Shown one piece after another: positions 51,866-61,752 of a stretch of 64,000 bases of DNA; positions within the stretch are counted from its first letter, which is position 1, and each line of letters opens with the position of its first letter. The position numbers were made by a program, and so were the translations under genes. The notes beneath the pieces are model-generated. The model ran no database searches. It had not been told where the DNA came from and saw only the letters and a program-made list of their open reading frames with translations. The stretch covers positions 248,001-312,000 of the forward strand of contig JASJOS010000004.1 in the NCBI GenBank assembly GCA_030068525.1, given 5' to 3'. The stretch comes from Xanthocytophaga flava (lineage in GTDB: Bacteria > Bacteroidota > Bacteroidia > Cytophagales > 172606-1).

Positions 51866-52020
51866 CGCTTCCAAGCCTGCCTGAAATGGCGTTCATAGCC
51901 CTACGGATCACGCCACTCGATAGTATGCCCCAAAAGGCTTGGCTGTTTTGAGCCAAGTGAGACAAAGAAACCTGATAGCTGTTGTTATCACACTAAATTA
52001 TATGACAATTCTGATAACAG
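51866..52020 (-). repeat. Dispersed repeat B, copy 2
   Basis: Contains CCAAGCCTGCCTG, GGATCACGCCACTCGATAGT, the TTGGCTGTTTTGAG block and an ATTATATGACAATTCTGATAA end matching the copy near 54.5 kb. The reverse strand includes I-E-W-R-D-P followed by a stop, so any coding origin is decayed. Confidence 0.55.
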
Positions 52021-52302
52021 AGACTTGTATACTATTCTGCCAATTATGTCTCGCATTGCTGAGGAGCTTAGCTATCTAGTGATATTTAATGAGAAGATGT
52101 GATAAGAAAAGCCACGACAAACAGATGGCAAAACTAAGTAGATGTGGCTTCTTACTTTCATCTCATTGCAAGGCAGACTTTGCATTTTCCACCCCCACTA
52201 AATTATACTTCCTAAAACCACATATTTATGTCTTGAATGCCATCTGAAACTCGGACTATCATTTTTGTATGATTTGTATTTTGGTGCTTTTAAAGCATCA
52301 TC

Positions 52303-54219
52303 TCAGGCAGAGATTTTGAAACTGAGTGTAATTTTCGTTCCCTGACCTACCTGCGAATCGATGGTAAGCTTTCCACCCAGTTCATGGGCTCTGGTTTGCA
52401 TGTTATTTAACCCATTGCCTCTTTTGACTTTGACTTGGTCAAAGCCTATTCCATCATCGGAAATTTCCATGTAAATCCAACCTTTGCTTTCACGCAGTTG
52501 AACCGTTACTGAGGTAGCCTGTGCATATTTAGCTATGTTATTGATCGCTTCCTTAAAGATCAGATATAGGAACTTACGAATATTCATATCCAGTTGCGCC
52601 TTTACCAATGTATCATCAGCTACAAATACAAAAACAATGTTGCGTGATTCCAGAAGCGGGTAGGCAAACTCTTTCATTCTCACAAAGGTATGTCCGAGGG
52701 CATCATTGTCAGGCTTGATAGTCCAGATCAGATCATTAATGGAAGAAATGCTAGTATGAGCCTGTTGGCTAATGTTTGTCAGAATAGGCAAGGTTCGTTC
52801 TTTTTCTGCATTATGGTTGTTGAGTAACAAGTCTGAATACAAAGCAATGCTACTTAGATTGGCTCCTAACTCGTCATGAAAGTCAGCCGCAATACGATTC
52901 CGAATCCGTTCCATTTCCAGTCGTTTATGGAGTCTGTATCTTCGATAGCCTACTATGACTGCTATACCAGTCAACAACAAACCGGCAATCAGAAGAAATA
53001 CATTGCGACGCTGTACAGCCAGTTCCAGCGATTGTGAACGATTTTTCTCGTTAAGTAAAGCAATTTCCTGCTGGCGTTTTTCGGATTCATACTGAGCCAG
53101 TAGCTGCTGGCTTGTTTCAGCCAGTTGTAAGTGAAAGGTAGAGTCTTTGGCTTTTGCCGCCTCTTCCATAAACTGGACAGACTTCTCAAACTTTCCCATA
53201 TTGCTATACAACTCAGCCAGAGCCTGATTGGATTTATACAATTCATCAAAGTCATTGCTTTTCTGAGCCATCGCCAAACCTTCCAGATAATACTTTTCGG
53301 CTAAATCGAACTTCTGCATTTCCCGGTACATTTCTGCCTGATTATGCAGGTTTATCCGCAAAGCTATCGGAGCTTCCAGTTCACGAGATAGCTTTTCTCC
53401 CCGTTTCAGATAGATTTCTGCCTGTGTATAGTTTTTGTTGTTAATCAACATACGACCCAGATTGACTAACAAATCGGTTTGCAGCAAAGCATAGTCACAT
53501 TGTTCTGCATGGAGTAATCCACGTCGGTAGTAAATGATCGCAGTATCTGCCTGATTGATGTTATCATACAGATTGCCCATCAGATTTTCTGTAATTGCCA
53601 TGCTTTTTACATCTTTATCTCGCTGGCCGATTTGTAAGGCATGCTGGTAGTAAGGTAATGCCCGGTCATATTGCCGATAGGATGAGAGGATATTGCCTAT
53701 ACTCTGGTATTCACTTGCACTTTCCTGATGGTATTTTTCCTGAAGTTTAATCGCCTTCAGGCTATATTTCATAGACATATCCAGTTTATCGAGCCGTCTA
53801 TACGCAGCGGCAACATTGCCTGGTGCAGCTATCTTAAACGTAGGATCAAACTTTGTTGGATTTTGTTCAATTACCTTTTCTGCTTTCAGGTAATACGCCA
53901 GCGTCGCAGCCTTGTCACTTTTATGGTAAGCCAATGTTCCCTTAAGAAAAAGTATACAATAGGTAATAAGTGCATTTTTGGCTGGCTGCTCTTGTTTTAG
54001 CTTATATAGTATATTGATTAACGAATCTGCCCGGTTATATTCTCCCCGGATCATATATTGAAAGCCGCAATTTTTTATTGAGACGATATACAGTGAATCT
54101 CTGGGCTGGGTATGCAGAAACCATTCTAACGAATCCAGAGACTTTGGAACATGACGGGTAAGTTGGGCTTGGGTAGGATAAGCTATACTAAAAATGCAAA
54201 GAAGTAAGAGGTATCTCAC
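52303..54219 (-). CDS. TPR sensor histidine kinase, NarL-type core
   Basis: A 638-residue protein. Signal peptide (1-18), a periplasmic region of about six to eight tetratricopeptide repeats (about 35-375), a coiled coil, one membrane helix (about 400-420), then HisKA_3 with phospho-acceptor H448 in A-D-F-H-D-E-L-G and an HATPase with N-N-I-A-K-Y-A and D-D-G-I-G-F. This architecture is typical of Bacteroidota and normally signals to a LuxR/NarL regulator encoded nearby. The next gene is an HTH-ending membrane protein at 55058 on the other strand. I start at the Met beginning the signal peptide. Confidence 0.95.
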   Translation of the reverse strand: MRYLLLLCIFSIAYPTQAQLTRHVPKSLDSLEWFLHTQPRDSLYIVSIKNCGFQYMIRGEYNRADSLINILYKLKQEQPAKNALITYCILFLKGTLAYHKSDKAATLAYYLKAEKVIEQNPTKFDPTFKIAAPGNVAAAYRRLDKLDMSMKYSLKAIKLQEKYHQESASEYQSIGNILSSYRQYDRALPYYQHALQIGQRDKDVKSMAITENLMGNLYDNINQADTAIIYYRRGLLHAEQCDYALLQTDLLVNLGRMLINNKNYTQAEIYLKRGEKLSRELEAPIALRINLHNQAEMYREMQKFDLAEKYYLEGLAMAQKSNDFDELYKSNQALAELYSNMGKFEKSVQFMEEAAKAKDSTFHLQLAETSQQLLAQYESEKRQQEIALLNEKNRSQSLELAVQRRNVFLLIAGLLLTGIAVIVGYRRYRLHKRLEMERIRNRIAADFHDELGANLSSIALYSDLLLNNHNAEKERTLPILTNISQQAHTSISSINDLIWTIKPDNDALGHTFVRMKEFAYPLLESRNIVFVFVADDTLVKAQLDMNIRKFLYLIFKEAINNIAKYAQATSVTVQLRESKGWIYMEISDDGIGFDQVKVKRGNGLNNMQTRAHELGGKLTIDSQVGQGTKITLSFKISA

Positions 54220-54424
54220 TGTTTTCTTTTTGTAGGTAAACTCGTTGTAACCAATTTAAATGTATTGAGGCTAATACCGTGTCAATCGCATAGTAGTGAA
54301 AATAAAACCTGGTTTCCAAATCATACACTACTATATGTCTCAAGTCCTTGTGTATTTTCTGGTATTAGTGCCAGGCCTCCTGTGAAAGTAAGCATGTACT
54401 AAAAACAAATCAGACACTACTTTT

Positions 54425-54560
54425 CATACCCAAATAGATCCCCCATCTCGATAGTATGCCCAAAATGCCTGGCCGTTCTGAGCAGATCGGGACAAAGAAG
54501 CTTGGACAGCCTTTGTTATCAAACTGATTATGTCCGGCAATTTTGATAATAGCAAACTGG
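54425..54560 (-). repeat. Dispersed repeat B, copy 3
   Basis: Shares CTCGATAGTATGCCC, GCCTGGC, GACAAAGAAGC and CTGATTATGTCCGGCAAT with other copies. The CTGATTATGTCCGGCAAT portion also recurs at 59798-59815. The reverse strand is open for over 40 codons here, so a coding ancestor is possible. The rest of the 54220-55057 spacer holds no gene I recognise. Confidence 0.5.
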
Positions 54561-55057
54561 ATGCTATTGCTAAGTTCCCTAATTAGAATAATTATAATTA
54601 ATTGACACAGAATTGATTGTATTGAAAGTTTGTTTTACCTTTAACACAATAACCGGAGAGTAGAACAGAAATTTACCTTTTCTGGGATACACCTGTCTTT
54701 TTTAAAGGTTCTCTACATTACAATATTATTATGCCTATTTTAAACAACTCCATCCTGTATACTTTCTGACAGTATTCTCAAAAAAATTTCAGAAATTTAA
54801 ATTTGCCTTCGTTCAACTCTCTACATACATACTTATGAAATCTGCTAGGTAAACAATATGCAACCAGATTGTTATAATCGTAGAAAGGAGAATGAGCAAT
54901 AAATCCAGAAAAAAGTAATCAAACCTGATAGAAATTAGTCAAACCTGAACTGTAACCAATAGATAGGCTTTTAGTCATCGCAGGCTGATTGCCCACTTTT
55001 ACGGTTGCAACACAATCATAATTTAATTGGGTCTATTGTATTTTAATGAAGTAAAGA

Positions 55058-56377
55058 GTGAATTCAATTCATATTAAAAGTCTGGTAAACAAGTATTTGC
55101 TTGGCGTTAGTGTTGCTATTATCATTTTATTGTTATCTGCAAATATTGTTGTTTCTTATCATAGCACTCATATAATGCAGCAGAACAGACAGTTGCAGGA
55201 GCAGACGGAAGAAGTAAAAAAAGCAGTTTTTCAATCTCTTTATCTTATTCACAATGCCGATCTGGCTCTGAGAGGATATGTTGCCTTCAAAGATCCTCGT
55301 TACCTGCCTCCACTCCAGTTTGCGTATGAAGACAAGGATTCGATTTTTAAAACTATAGAAGTTCCACTTCGCAAGCAGAATTACTCAATGATAGAATTTG
55401 ATCGGCTTAAGGATTCTATCAATACATATCTGGATCAATGTACGCGAATGAAAGACCTTTTTGATAGAAATCAACTGAAAGAGTTTACTCAATTGGCGAA
55501 GGAAGATAAAGGATACCACTTATGGCTTCAGTACGATCGCTTTAACAAAGCAGTTTGTTTGTATGAAGATACAATCAATGAGCAGGCACAACAACGATAC
55601 AATAAAGCACAAGATACAATTCATTTGGTTCAATTTATGCTGGCTTTATTGAGTGTACCTACTTTGCTCTTTACAGCCTTCCATACCTATAAACAGGTAG
55701 CCACCGCCAAAAAACTCAGGGATGCAGAGTGGGAGAATGCTCGTTTGCTGGCTGGGCATAATGAAAAGCTTGAGGCAATAGTACAAGAAAGGACGGAACA
55801 AATCTTAATCAGAAAACAGGAACTTAAGGCACAATATGAGCAGATATGCTTACAGAATGAGGAATTATCCAGACAAAGAGAAGAGCTTGCCCGGCAAAAT
55901 CTTGCACTTACAGAAGCCAAAAGACAACAACTGGAAGTCTATACACAAAGTATCATGGAAAAGAATGAGATAATTGAGGTGATACAGAACAAACTCGAAC
56001 AGTTTAAAAGTATACAGCAAGTAGATTATTCTATTATTGAAAACTTCAATACTATTCTCAAATCCAGCATTCTTACAGAGGAATCCTGGCAAAAATTCAA
56101 AACGACATTTGAAGCTATATACCCCCACTTTTTTGCTACACTACGTTTTCATTATCCGCACATTACCTCTGCCGAACAACGATTGGCAGCTTTGATTAAG
56201 CTGAATCTCTCTGTGAAAGAATGTGCAAATATGTTGGGTATATCTCCGGAAAGTGTCAAAAAATCACGTCAGCGACTGAGAAAACGACTTCAACTAACAG
56301 AAAGCGAAAACATAGATATATTTATACAGGAGTTCCTAACAACAGCCGCAGAGGTTAACAAAGATCAAATCGCCTAA
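55058..56377 (+). CDS. Membrane sensor with CHASE3-like domain and C-terminal LuxR-like HTH
   Basis: A 439-residue protein. Membrane helix 1 (about 13-33), a periplasmic four-helix region (40-185) with A-L-R-G-Y-V as in CHASE3 domains, membrane helix 2 (about 188-210), a long coiled coil (225-320), and a C-terminal HTH (A-E-Q-R-L-A-A-L-I-K-L-N-L-S-V-K-E-C-A-N-M-L-G-I-S-P-E-S-V). It has no kinase or receiver domain, so it may couple an external signal directly to DNA binding. The start is a GTG at 55058; the nearby ATG is followed at once by a stop. Bacteroidota proteins of this kind also act in polysaccharide and stress control. Confidence 0.85.
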   Translation: MNSIHIKSLVNKYLLGVSVAIIILLLSANIVVSYHSTHIMQQNRQLQEQTEEVKKAVFQSLYLIHNADLALRGYVAFKDPRYLPPLQFAYEDKDSIFKTIEVPLRKQNYSMIEFDRLKDSINTYLDQCTRMKDLFDRNQLKEFTQLAKEDKGYHLWLQYDRFNKAVCLYEDTINEQAQQRYNKAQDTIHLVQFMLALLSVPTLLFTAFHTYKQVATAKKLRDAEWENARLLAGHNEKLEAIVQERTEQILIRKQELKAQYEQICLQNEELSRQREELARQNLALTEAKRQQLEVYTQSIMEKNEIIEVIQNKLEQFKSIQQVDYSIIENFNTILKSSILTEESWQKFKTTFEAIYPHFFATLRFHYPHITSAEQRLAALIKLNLSVKECANMLGISPESVKKSRQRLRKRLQLTESENIDIFIQEFLTTAAEVNKDQIA

Positions 56378-56499
56378 AATCTGCCATCTCATAAAGAAAT
56401 ATACTAATAACAGACATGATTATCAGGTAGTCACGATTAAGAGGTTGTCTCAACTTATTTTTAAAGGCTATGAAGGCATATTTTACGCTGGGGCTACCA

Positions 56500-56934
56500 T
56501 CAACTTCGTAACCTCTTCAGATCATTGGAAACGGTTTCCAGCAGAGCCATTGTCATCGGTTTCTGCAAAAATCTTTGTACTCGGCAGAATGAATTGACTT
56601 TTTCCATGTCAAGAGTATGTACAGAACTAGTTAGTACATACAAGATACAATTCTCTGCTAAAAGCGAAGGGGTCTCATTTAGAATGGTAAGAAAATCAAA
56701 TCCATTCTGATAGGGCATGTCCAGATCCAGAAACATAATCTGGGGGTGATCATTGAAGGAACTTTGAGAAAGGAAGGAAGTAACTGATCGTACAGAATTG
56801 TGCACAATCACCCGATTTACTAATCCAGAACGCAAAAGCTGTTTTTCTGCAATTAGTAAATCCACCAAATTATCATCTACTACCAGCGCTGTTTGAATAG
56901 GATAAGAATGACTCATATATGGGTTATTAATCAC
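56500..56934 (-). CDS. Response regulator, receiver domain only
   Basis: A 144-residue receiver. V-V-D20-D21 forms the acidic pocket, D70 in F-L-D-L-D-M-P is the phospho-acceptor, L-T-S-S the switch region and K in F-L-Q-K-P the conserved Lys. The start could be the Met at residue 7 (M-S-H-S). It is less like the 12-14 kb receivers than they are to each other. It lies 290 bp after the BLUF gene on the same strand, close to a small kinase, and may belong to a light-sensing group. Confidence 0.9.
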   Translation of the reverse strand: MINNPYMSHSYPIQTALVVDDNLVDLLIAEKQLLRSGLVNRVIVHNSVRSVTSFLSQSSFNDHPQIMFLDLDMPYQNGFDFLTILNETPSLLAENCILYVLTSSVHTLDMEKVNSFCRVQRFLQKPMTMALLETVSNDLKRLRS

Positions 56935-57225
56935 TTAGACAATTATTCTTCTAATGACAATTATCTGTACTATCCCTTTTGGCAATGGAAAATTAAAAGA
57001 GGTATTGTTTAAAGACAGAGACGGTAAGAGTCAGATACAGATAACACCCTCTGCCCGTATACACTGTTTAGTATACAAGGAGTGACCACAAATGTAGAAG
57101 GTCATATTTGGTAACAACTCTGGTACAGGCGGACAAAAAGGGCGACAATCCTACCAGAAAAAATCAGGTTTCTCAGCTGGAAAAAAGTTACCAGTTGGGC
57201 TCATTTAATCATAAGGAATTGGTAT

Positions 57226-57651
57226 TTAATGTAAATAAAGAATCCTTTCTATCATAGATAGAATTTTGTCCCCCGTTTGCGAATATTGCTCTAATATAGA
57301 TTGCAGAGATTTTGCATCTTCATTATCAAGTAAATGCCAAAAAATGCTATTCTGAAGATTAAAACTTCTGATTATCATTGGGTGATCGGGAAATTTTCTT
57401 TCCTTAACAGGTATTATTTCTATGATAAATATATGTTTGTGTCGATAGTCTGTTTTTATTTTATCATAGAGCTGATTGATCTGGTCAAAATCTCCTTCCA
57501 GATAGTGAATGAATAGAGTGTCTGAATACAGCAGAATACCTGTGATGTTAGCTTTTTTATTATTTCTCTCACTGGATCTGAAAATATCAATGACTTCTTC
57601 CTGATGGCAATTAGCACTGCGTTTACTAACATACATTAAACTTGACAACAT
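57226..57651 (-). CDS. BLUF domain protein lacking the canonical glutamine
   Basis: A 141-residue protein that is a complete BLUF (flavin blue-light sensor) domain with a short helical tail. By spacing with AppA (Y21-N45-Q63), the residues here are Y7, N31 and H49: the tyrosine and asparagine are conserved, but the glutamine that flips upon light is replaced by His in F-I-H-Y-L-E-G-D. Flavin-binding features (N-N-K-K-A-N-I-T-G-I-L-L-Y) are intact. It may therefore bind flavin but photocycle abnormally or not at all. It is divergent from the small kinase at 58018. Confidence 0.93.
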   Translation of the reverse strand: MLSSLMYVSKRSANCHQEEVIDIFRSSERNNKKANITGILLYSDTLFIHYLEGDFDQINQLYDKIKTDYRHKHIFIIEIIPVKERKFPDHPMIIRSFNLQNSIFWHLLDNEDAKSLQSILEQYSQTGDKILSMIERILYLH

Positions 57652-57920
57652 ATTTCTCTATCTGATTATATACTCTATTGGGTCGGCCGAGGTAGTTGCT
57701 TATGATTTAAGTCCAATCAAACTATGACTGAGTTCAATTGCATAAGCCTAAATTTTCTTTCAAAAAATTGCAGGAATAGTTGGTTGCTCAGTATAGTTTG
57801 TCACTTGTAAAACAGAGTGTATCATATTCATAAATGAGGGATAAACTATACTGATCAAAATACATGGTTTATAACGTCAAAAGTAAAGATAGAAAGGAGG
57901 AGAAATCAAGTAGTCTTGTT

Positions 57921-57960
57921 GACAAAAAGGAAGACAGCCTCTACTGTCTTCCTTTTTGTC
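57921..57960. terminator. Perfect 17-bp hairpin upstream of the small kinase
   Basis: GACAAAAAGGAAGACAG, loop CCTCTA, CTGTCTTCCTTTTTGTC. It looks like a bidirectional intrinsic terminator but lies between divergent genes, about 58 bp before the kinase start. A short frame precedes it on the + strand (from ATG at 57864), so a leader/attenuator arrangement is conceivable. Confidence 0.5.
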
Positions 57961-58017
57961 GTGCTAACTGTCTGTTATTCTATATATGTTCTTTTACGTT
58001 TGTAGCTTGTGTTATAG

Positions 58018-58917
58018 TTGTTTATCCTAGAAGATGTAGTTGTGGATCAAATTTTTTTTATTGGAGGTATTACCTTTTTAACAGTATTGCTTGTTGTACT
58101 TTACAAAAGAAATACAAATCAGAAGAAAGTCATCAGATTACTCATTCAACAGAATCAGATAGTACGTCATCAGAATGAAGCTCTTCAGATTGAAAATACC
58201 AGATTAGAAAGACAACATAGTGTTAGTAATAGGCTGCTTGCTATTATTAGTCATGACGTGCGCAGCCCTCTGCATGTAATTAAAGGATTGGTTTCCCTGA
58301 TAGAGGATTGCGCTCTGAATCCAGATGAATTACAAAAATCGTGTACTGTATTGACTACTAATCTGGACGCTACCATTCATCTGGTTGACAATATTCTGCA
58401 TTGGAGCCGTAGCCAGATAAATGGAATACAATCTCAGCCTTTAGAATTTGATATCTTCTTGCTGATAGAAGAGGTGATCCACCAGCTACATACTCAGGCG
58501 GGCAACAAACAGATTCGGTTAGCGTTTATTATAGAGACCGCAGATCAAGTAGTGAGTAATCCAGTTTGGGGCTATGCAGATCCTGTGATGATAGAGATTG
58601 TGATACGAAATCTGCTTACCAATGCCATTAAATTTTCCGAATCTGGAGCAGATGTGATAGTACAGGTGGACATAAAAGGTGATTTTATAGAAGTATCCGT
58701 TCATGATAAAGGGAAGGGTATCGCTATTGAAGATCAGGGAAGATTATTTCAGATGGAACGTTTATTTTCGACAGCAGGGACAGCCGATGAGAAAGGGACA
58801 GGACTGGGACTCGCCTTTTGTAAGGAGCTGATAGAGAAAAATGGGGGCAAAATACGATGTGAAAGTGTGAGCGGAAAGGGATCAACATTCTTTTTCACAA
58901 TTCCTGTAAAGAAATAA
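58018..58917 (+). CDS. Small membrane-anchored sensor histidine kinase
   Basis: About 299 residues. A single membrane helix (about 11-27), a short coiled coil, HisKA with phospho-acceptor H79 in A-I-I-S-H-D-V-R-S-P, and HATPase with N-L-L-T-N-A-I-K-F, D-K-G-K-G-I and G-T-G-L-G-L-A-F. No periplasmic or PAS sensory domain, so it likely receives input by protein contact, possibly from the divergent BLUF protein. The start codon is uncertain: the frame opens with TTG at 58018, and a GTG a few codons later is equally possible. Confidence 0.9.
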   Translation: MFILEDVVVDQIFFIGGITFLTVLLVVLYKRNTNQKKVIRLLIQQNQIVRHQNEALQIENTRLERQHSVSNRLLAIISHDVRSPLHVIKGLVSLIEDCALNPDELQKSCTVLTTNLDATIHLVDNILHWSRSQINGIQSQPLEFDIFLLIEEVIHQLHTQAGNKQIRLAFIIETADQVVSNPVWGYADPVMIEIVIRNLLTNAIKFSESGADVIVQVDIKGDFIEVSVHDKGKGIAIEDQGRLFQMERLFSTAGTADEKGTGLGLAFCKELIEKNGGKIRCESVSGKGSTFFFTIPVKK

Positions 58918-59198
58918 ACAGCTCTTATCTGATAAGCGCTATCGGACAGAGGCTATGGCATAAATTGACGCCTTAGTAAACGAACCACATCTGATAATAC
59001 TTTTCATCCAATAGCGGATCTGATAGATACTCACTAAGTAAAGTTCACCAGGTTGTTGCTGACGTTTGTATGTGTTACCTTGCCAGTACTGATGAGTCCA
59101 CACAATAGACTCAAAAGGAATGCTTTCCTCAATTCCGTTTTTTTTGACACCTTTTGGAAAGAAAAGGAGGATCTCTTACTTACAGTAGTTCCTATCAG

Positions 59199-59756
59199 TC
59201 AATGAAAGGAATGTCGAAACTCCAAGGGAGAAAGCTTGGTCTTGCTTTTGAATAGCTTACTGAATGACTGAGGGTGTTCGAAGCCCAACGCATACGCAAT
59301 TTCGTTGACTGTCTGATTCGTCGTTGATAACTTTTCCTTAGCCAGGTCCATGAGTTTATCGTGCACAAATTGCTTTGTGCTTTGCCCGGTCAGGGTTTTC
59401 AACAAACGGCTCAGGTAGTTGGGCGAAATGTGCAATTGTTCTGAAATGTATTGAATACTGGGCATACCCTTATTTGACAGATCATCGCTTTTGAAATAAG
59501 CCGTCAGTAGCTCCTCTAACCTATTCAATAGCTGATGGTTGGCGAGTTTACGGGTAATAAACTGACGCTGATAAAATTGTTCACAATAGGTAAGTACTAA
59601 CTCGATGTGCGCCAAAAAGATATCTTGTGTATAGGCATCTATGCCGCTTTGATACTCATGGGCAATGTGTTGCATCGTATCGGAAATCATCCCCTCTTCC
59701 CTATCCGAAAGATGCAGAGCCTCGTTTACCTAATAACCAAAGTACTCATATTTCTC
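59199..59756 (-). pseudogene. Truncated AraC regulator pseudogene (copy of 49976-50893)
   Basis: Nearly identical in DNA to the 3' half of the AraC gene at 49976 (the match runs from about 59192 to 59756). The codon CAG in F-G-Y-Q-V-N-E-A has become TAG, and the 5' half, including most of the cupin-like region, is missing. A frame beginning at an internal Met (59690) could still give a 163-residue DNA-binding fragment containing both HTH motifs, which could act as a competitor at the same sites. Expression is unknown. Confidence 0.85.
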
Positions 59757-59794
59757 TTCGTAACGCAAAGGATACCCTCCCTGCGGGTAGAGAA
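59757..59794 (-). pseudogene. Remnant of the NmrA-like gene fused to the AraC pseudogene
   Basis: About 40 bases (CTCTTCGTAACGCAAAGGAT, then CCTCCCTGCGGGTAGA) correspond to 51241-51284 inside the NmrA-like gene, with small deletions. They directly abut the AraC-derived sequence, so the copied operon lost about 700 bp spanning the gene junction. The flanking bases show short microhomology (TTTCT). Confidence 0.65.
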
Positions 59795-59802
59795 CTGATT
59801 AT

Positions 59803-60049
59803 GTCCGGCAATCTTTACATTAGGAACATAGCCCAGCACCTCTCCTATTATATCGAACATAGTAGAGATCTGCTGCGGTGTGCGGCTGTTTAGTGGGGCT
59901 TTGTGAGAAGAATCCAGTCTACCTATATAGCATAGGTGTCTGGAAATGGAATGGATGCCTGTTACTCCATTTGTAATCTCGAAGGTGTCAATGATCTGAG
60001 CGTTGTTGTGTTTGACAAACTGAAAGATTTTCAATCGTGTGCTTTGCAA
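59803..60049 (-). other. Open stretch of unknown origin beside the pseudogene
   Basis: A minus-strand stretch of about 80 codons without stops, readable as a soluble protein (L-K-I-F-Q-F-V-K-H-N-N-A-Q-I-I-D), beginning only with TTG. Its end runs into the CTGATTATGTCCGGCAAT segment of repeat B. It could be a gene remnant; I cannot support a functional call. The following 60050-60176 spacer is very AT-rich with TTAATTATT palindromes. Confidence 0.3.
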
Positions 60050-60176
60050 GACAATTGTTAATTATTCTTAATAATTGTTAAATTATTAATTATCAAAGAG
60101 CATTCGTTGTTAAAAGCATTATTTTCATACCGACAGATCTTTTTAGCTGTTAAGCCATCTCTTCCTCACTATCCCA

Positions 60177-61643
60177 ATGCTGATCAACTATACAATCCGA
60201 ATAGTGTATTTCCTTTTCGCGTCTGCTAGTATACTCCTTTGTAGTAATTGCACTACAACAAAGACCCCAAACAAAATAGTAACAAGGCAGGAAGTTTCTT
60301 TTGTAAGAGAAGGCGGTATTGTTAACCCTGAGATCAGAGGGTATTGGAAATCGGTTGGAAACGGATATATTCTGGAGGCAAGAGCTGATAGTATTCTCCT
60401 TTATAGCTACACTACCAACTTCTGTTACAAAGAAAAAAATGATTATCTGGAAGGTCTGTTAAACAATGAGGCCCGGTTTAGCTTACAAAATGATACTCTC
60501 CATATCTATAAGACTGACTTTGGAGATAAAACAACTACTATTCAGATCAAGCATGATTATGTCCGAATAGATAGACTTCCTCAAAATCATATCAGCTTCT
60601 CTCAGATGCAAAAGTTATCTCCAAAACAAGTATTCAATCTGTTTATTGAAACCTATCAGGAGAACTATGCTTTCAGCAAAGAAAGAAATTTGAACTGGCA
60701 GTCTATTAGAACTGAATTTGAGAGTAAAATCTCTGATAGTACAACTGAAAGCGAACTGTTTCAGTTGTTCGGACAGATTATTACCCGTACCAAAGATCAG
60801 CATACCAAAATTATTGCAGAGAACGGGCAAACCTTACAATACAGAATAACCCCCTCAGCCGAAATTGTGGCCGAAGTATTCAGAAGTCAATCTGAGATTC
60901 AGAAATTAGATGACTATTTCAATCTGTTTTTTACAACAAACTACAGAAATATTTCAGACAGTTTATTAACAGGAAAAGGACATAAGGTAGCCAATGGACA
61001 ATTGGAATGGGGTAATCTCACAAATACGATTGGCTACCTGAGTATTTATTCCTTTACTGACTTTGGCTCCAAAGGCACAACCCGAAAGCAACAGATAGAT
61101 TCGCTGGCTTACCATATGGATCAAATCATTGGTTCATTCAAAGATAAAGAAGCGATTATTGTAGATGTGAGCTTCAACTTTGGCGGTTTTGATGCCGCTA
61201 TGTTAGCCCTGGCAAGTTACTTTACAGATAAACCTACGCTTGCTTACACCAGCCAGGTATATACCAATGGGAAATTTCATGATGAATCAAAGGTTTATCT
61301 ACAGCCTGTAAGTAAAATCGCTTACACAAAACCTGTATATGTTTTGATGACGGATATTAGTCGTAGCGCAGCCGAAGGTTTTGCCATGACGATGAAGGCC
61401 AACTCAAATGTAAAACTTGTTGGCACACATACCTTAGGAATCTTATCCAGTATGTTAGGCAAATCTATTGGTAACTTTTATGCAACCCTGTCCAATCAAC
61501 GCTTACTGACTTCCAATGGCACATACTATGAGGTTGGTGGAGTAGAACCAGATATAATGCTAACCGTTTTTAGGAAAGAAAATATCTTCGGAGGACATAA
61601 AGAGGCTGTCAGGAAACTAGTACATATGATAGAAACCAGATAA
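60177..61643 (+). CDS. S41 family peptidase
   Basis: A 488-residue protein. The N-terminus is hydrophobic and Cys-containing (residues 8-25), suggesting a lipoprotein or signal anchor. A beta-rich domain (about 45-135) is followed by the S41 (C-terminal processing protease/TSPc) core: I-G-Y-L-S-I-Y-S-F near 280, I-I-V-D-V-S-F-N-F-G-G near 325, and I-S-R-S-A-A-E-G-F near 395, whose S is the expected nucleophile. No PDZ domain is seen between the beta domain and the core. Probably periplasmic. It stands alone. Confidence 0.88.
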   Translation: MLINYTIRIVYFLFASASILLCSNCTTTKTPNKIVTRQEVSFVREGGIVNPEIRGYWKSVGNGYILEARADSILLYSYTTNFCYKEKNDYLEGLLNNEARFSLQNDTLHIYKTDFGDKTTTIQIKHDYVRIDRLPQNHISFSQMQKLSPKQVFNLFIETYQENYAFSKERNLNWQSIRTEFESKISDSTTESELFQLFGQIITRTKDQHTKIIAENGQTLQYRITPSAEIVAEVFRSQSEIQKLDDYFNLFFTTNYRNISDSLLTGKGHKVANGQLEWGNLTNTIGYLSIYSFTDFGSKGTTRKQQIDSLAYHMDQIIGSFKDKEAIIVDVSFNFGGFDAAMLALASYFTDKPTLAYTSQVYTNGKFHDESKVYLQPVSKIAYTKPVYVLMTDISRSAAEGFAMTMKANSNVKLVGTHTLGILSSMLGKSIGNFYATLSNQRLLTSNGTYYEVGGVEPDIMLTVFRKENIFGGHKEAVRKLVHMIETR

Positions 61644-61752
61644 CTTTCTTTTCCTCGCTTTCTGTAACGTTATATTCTGTCTGGTTGGCATAGTTAGTCT
61701 GTGAAGTAGTCTATCATTTCCGAGAAGTATAAGACTCAGTTCTAAACTACAG

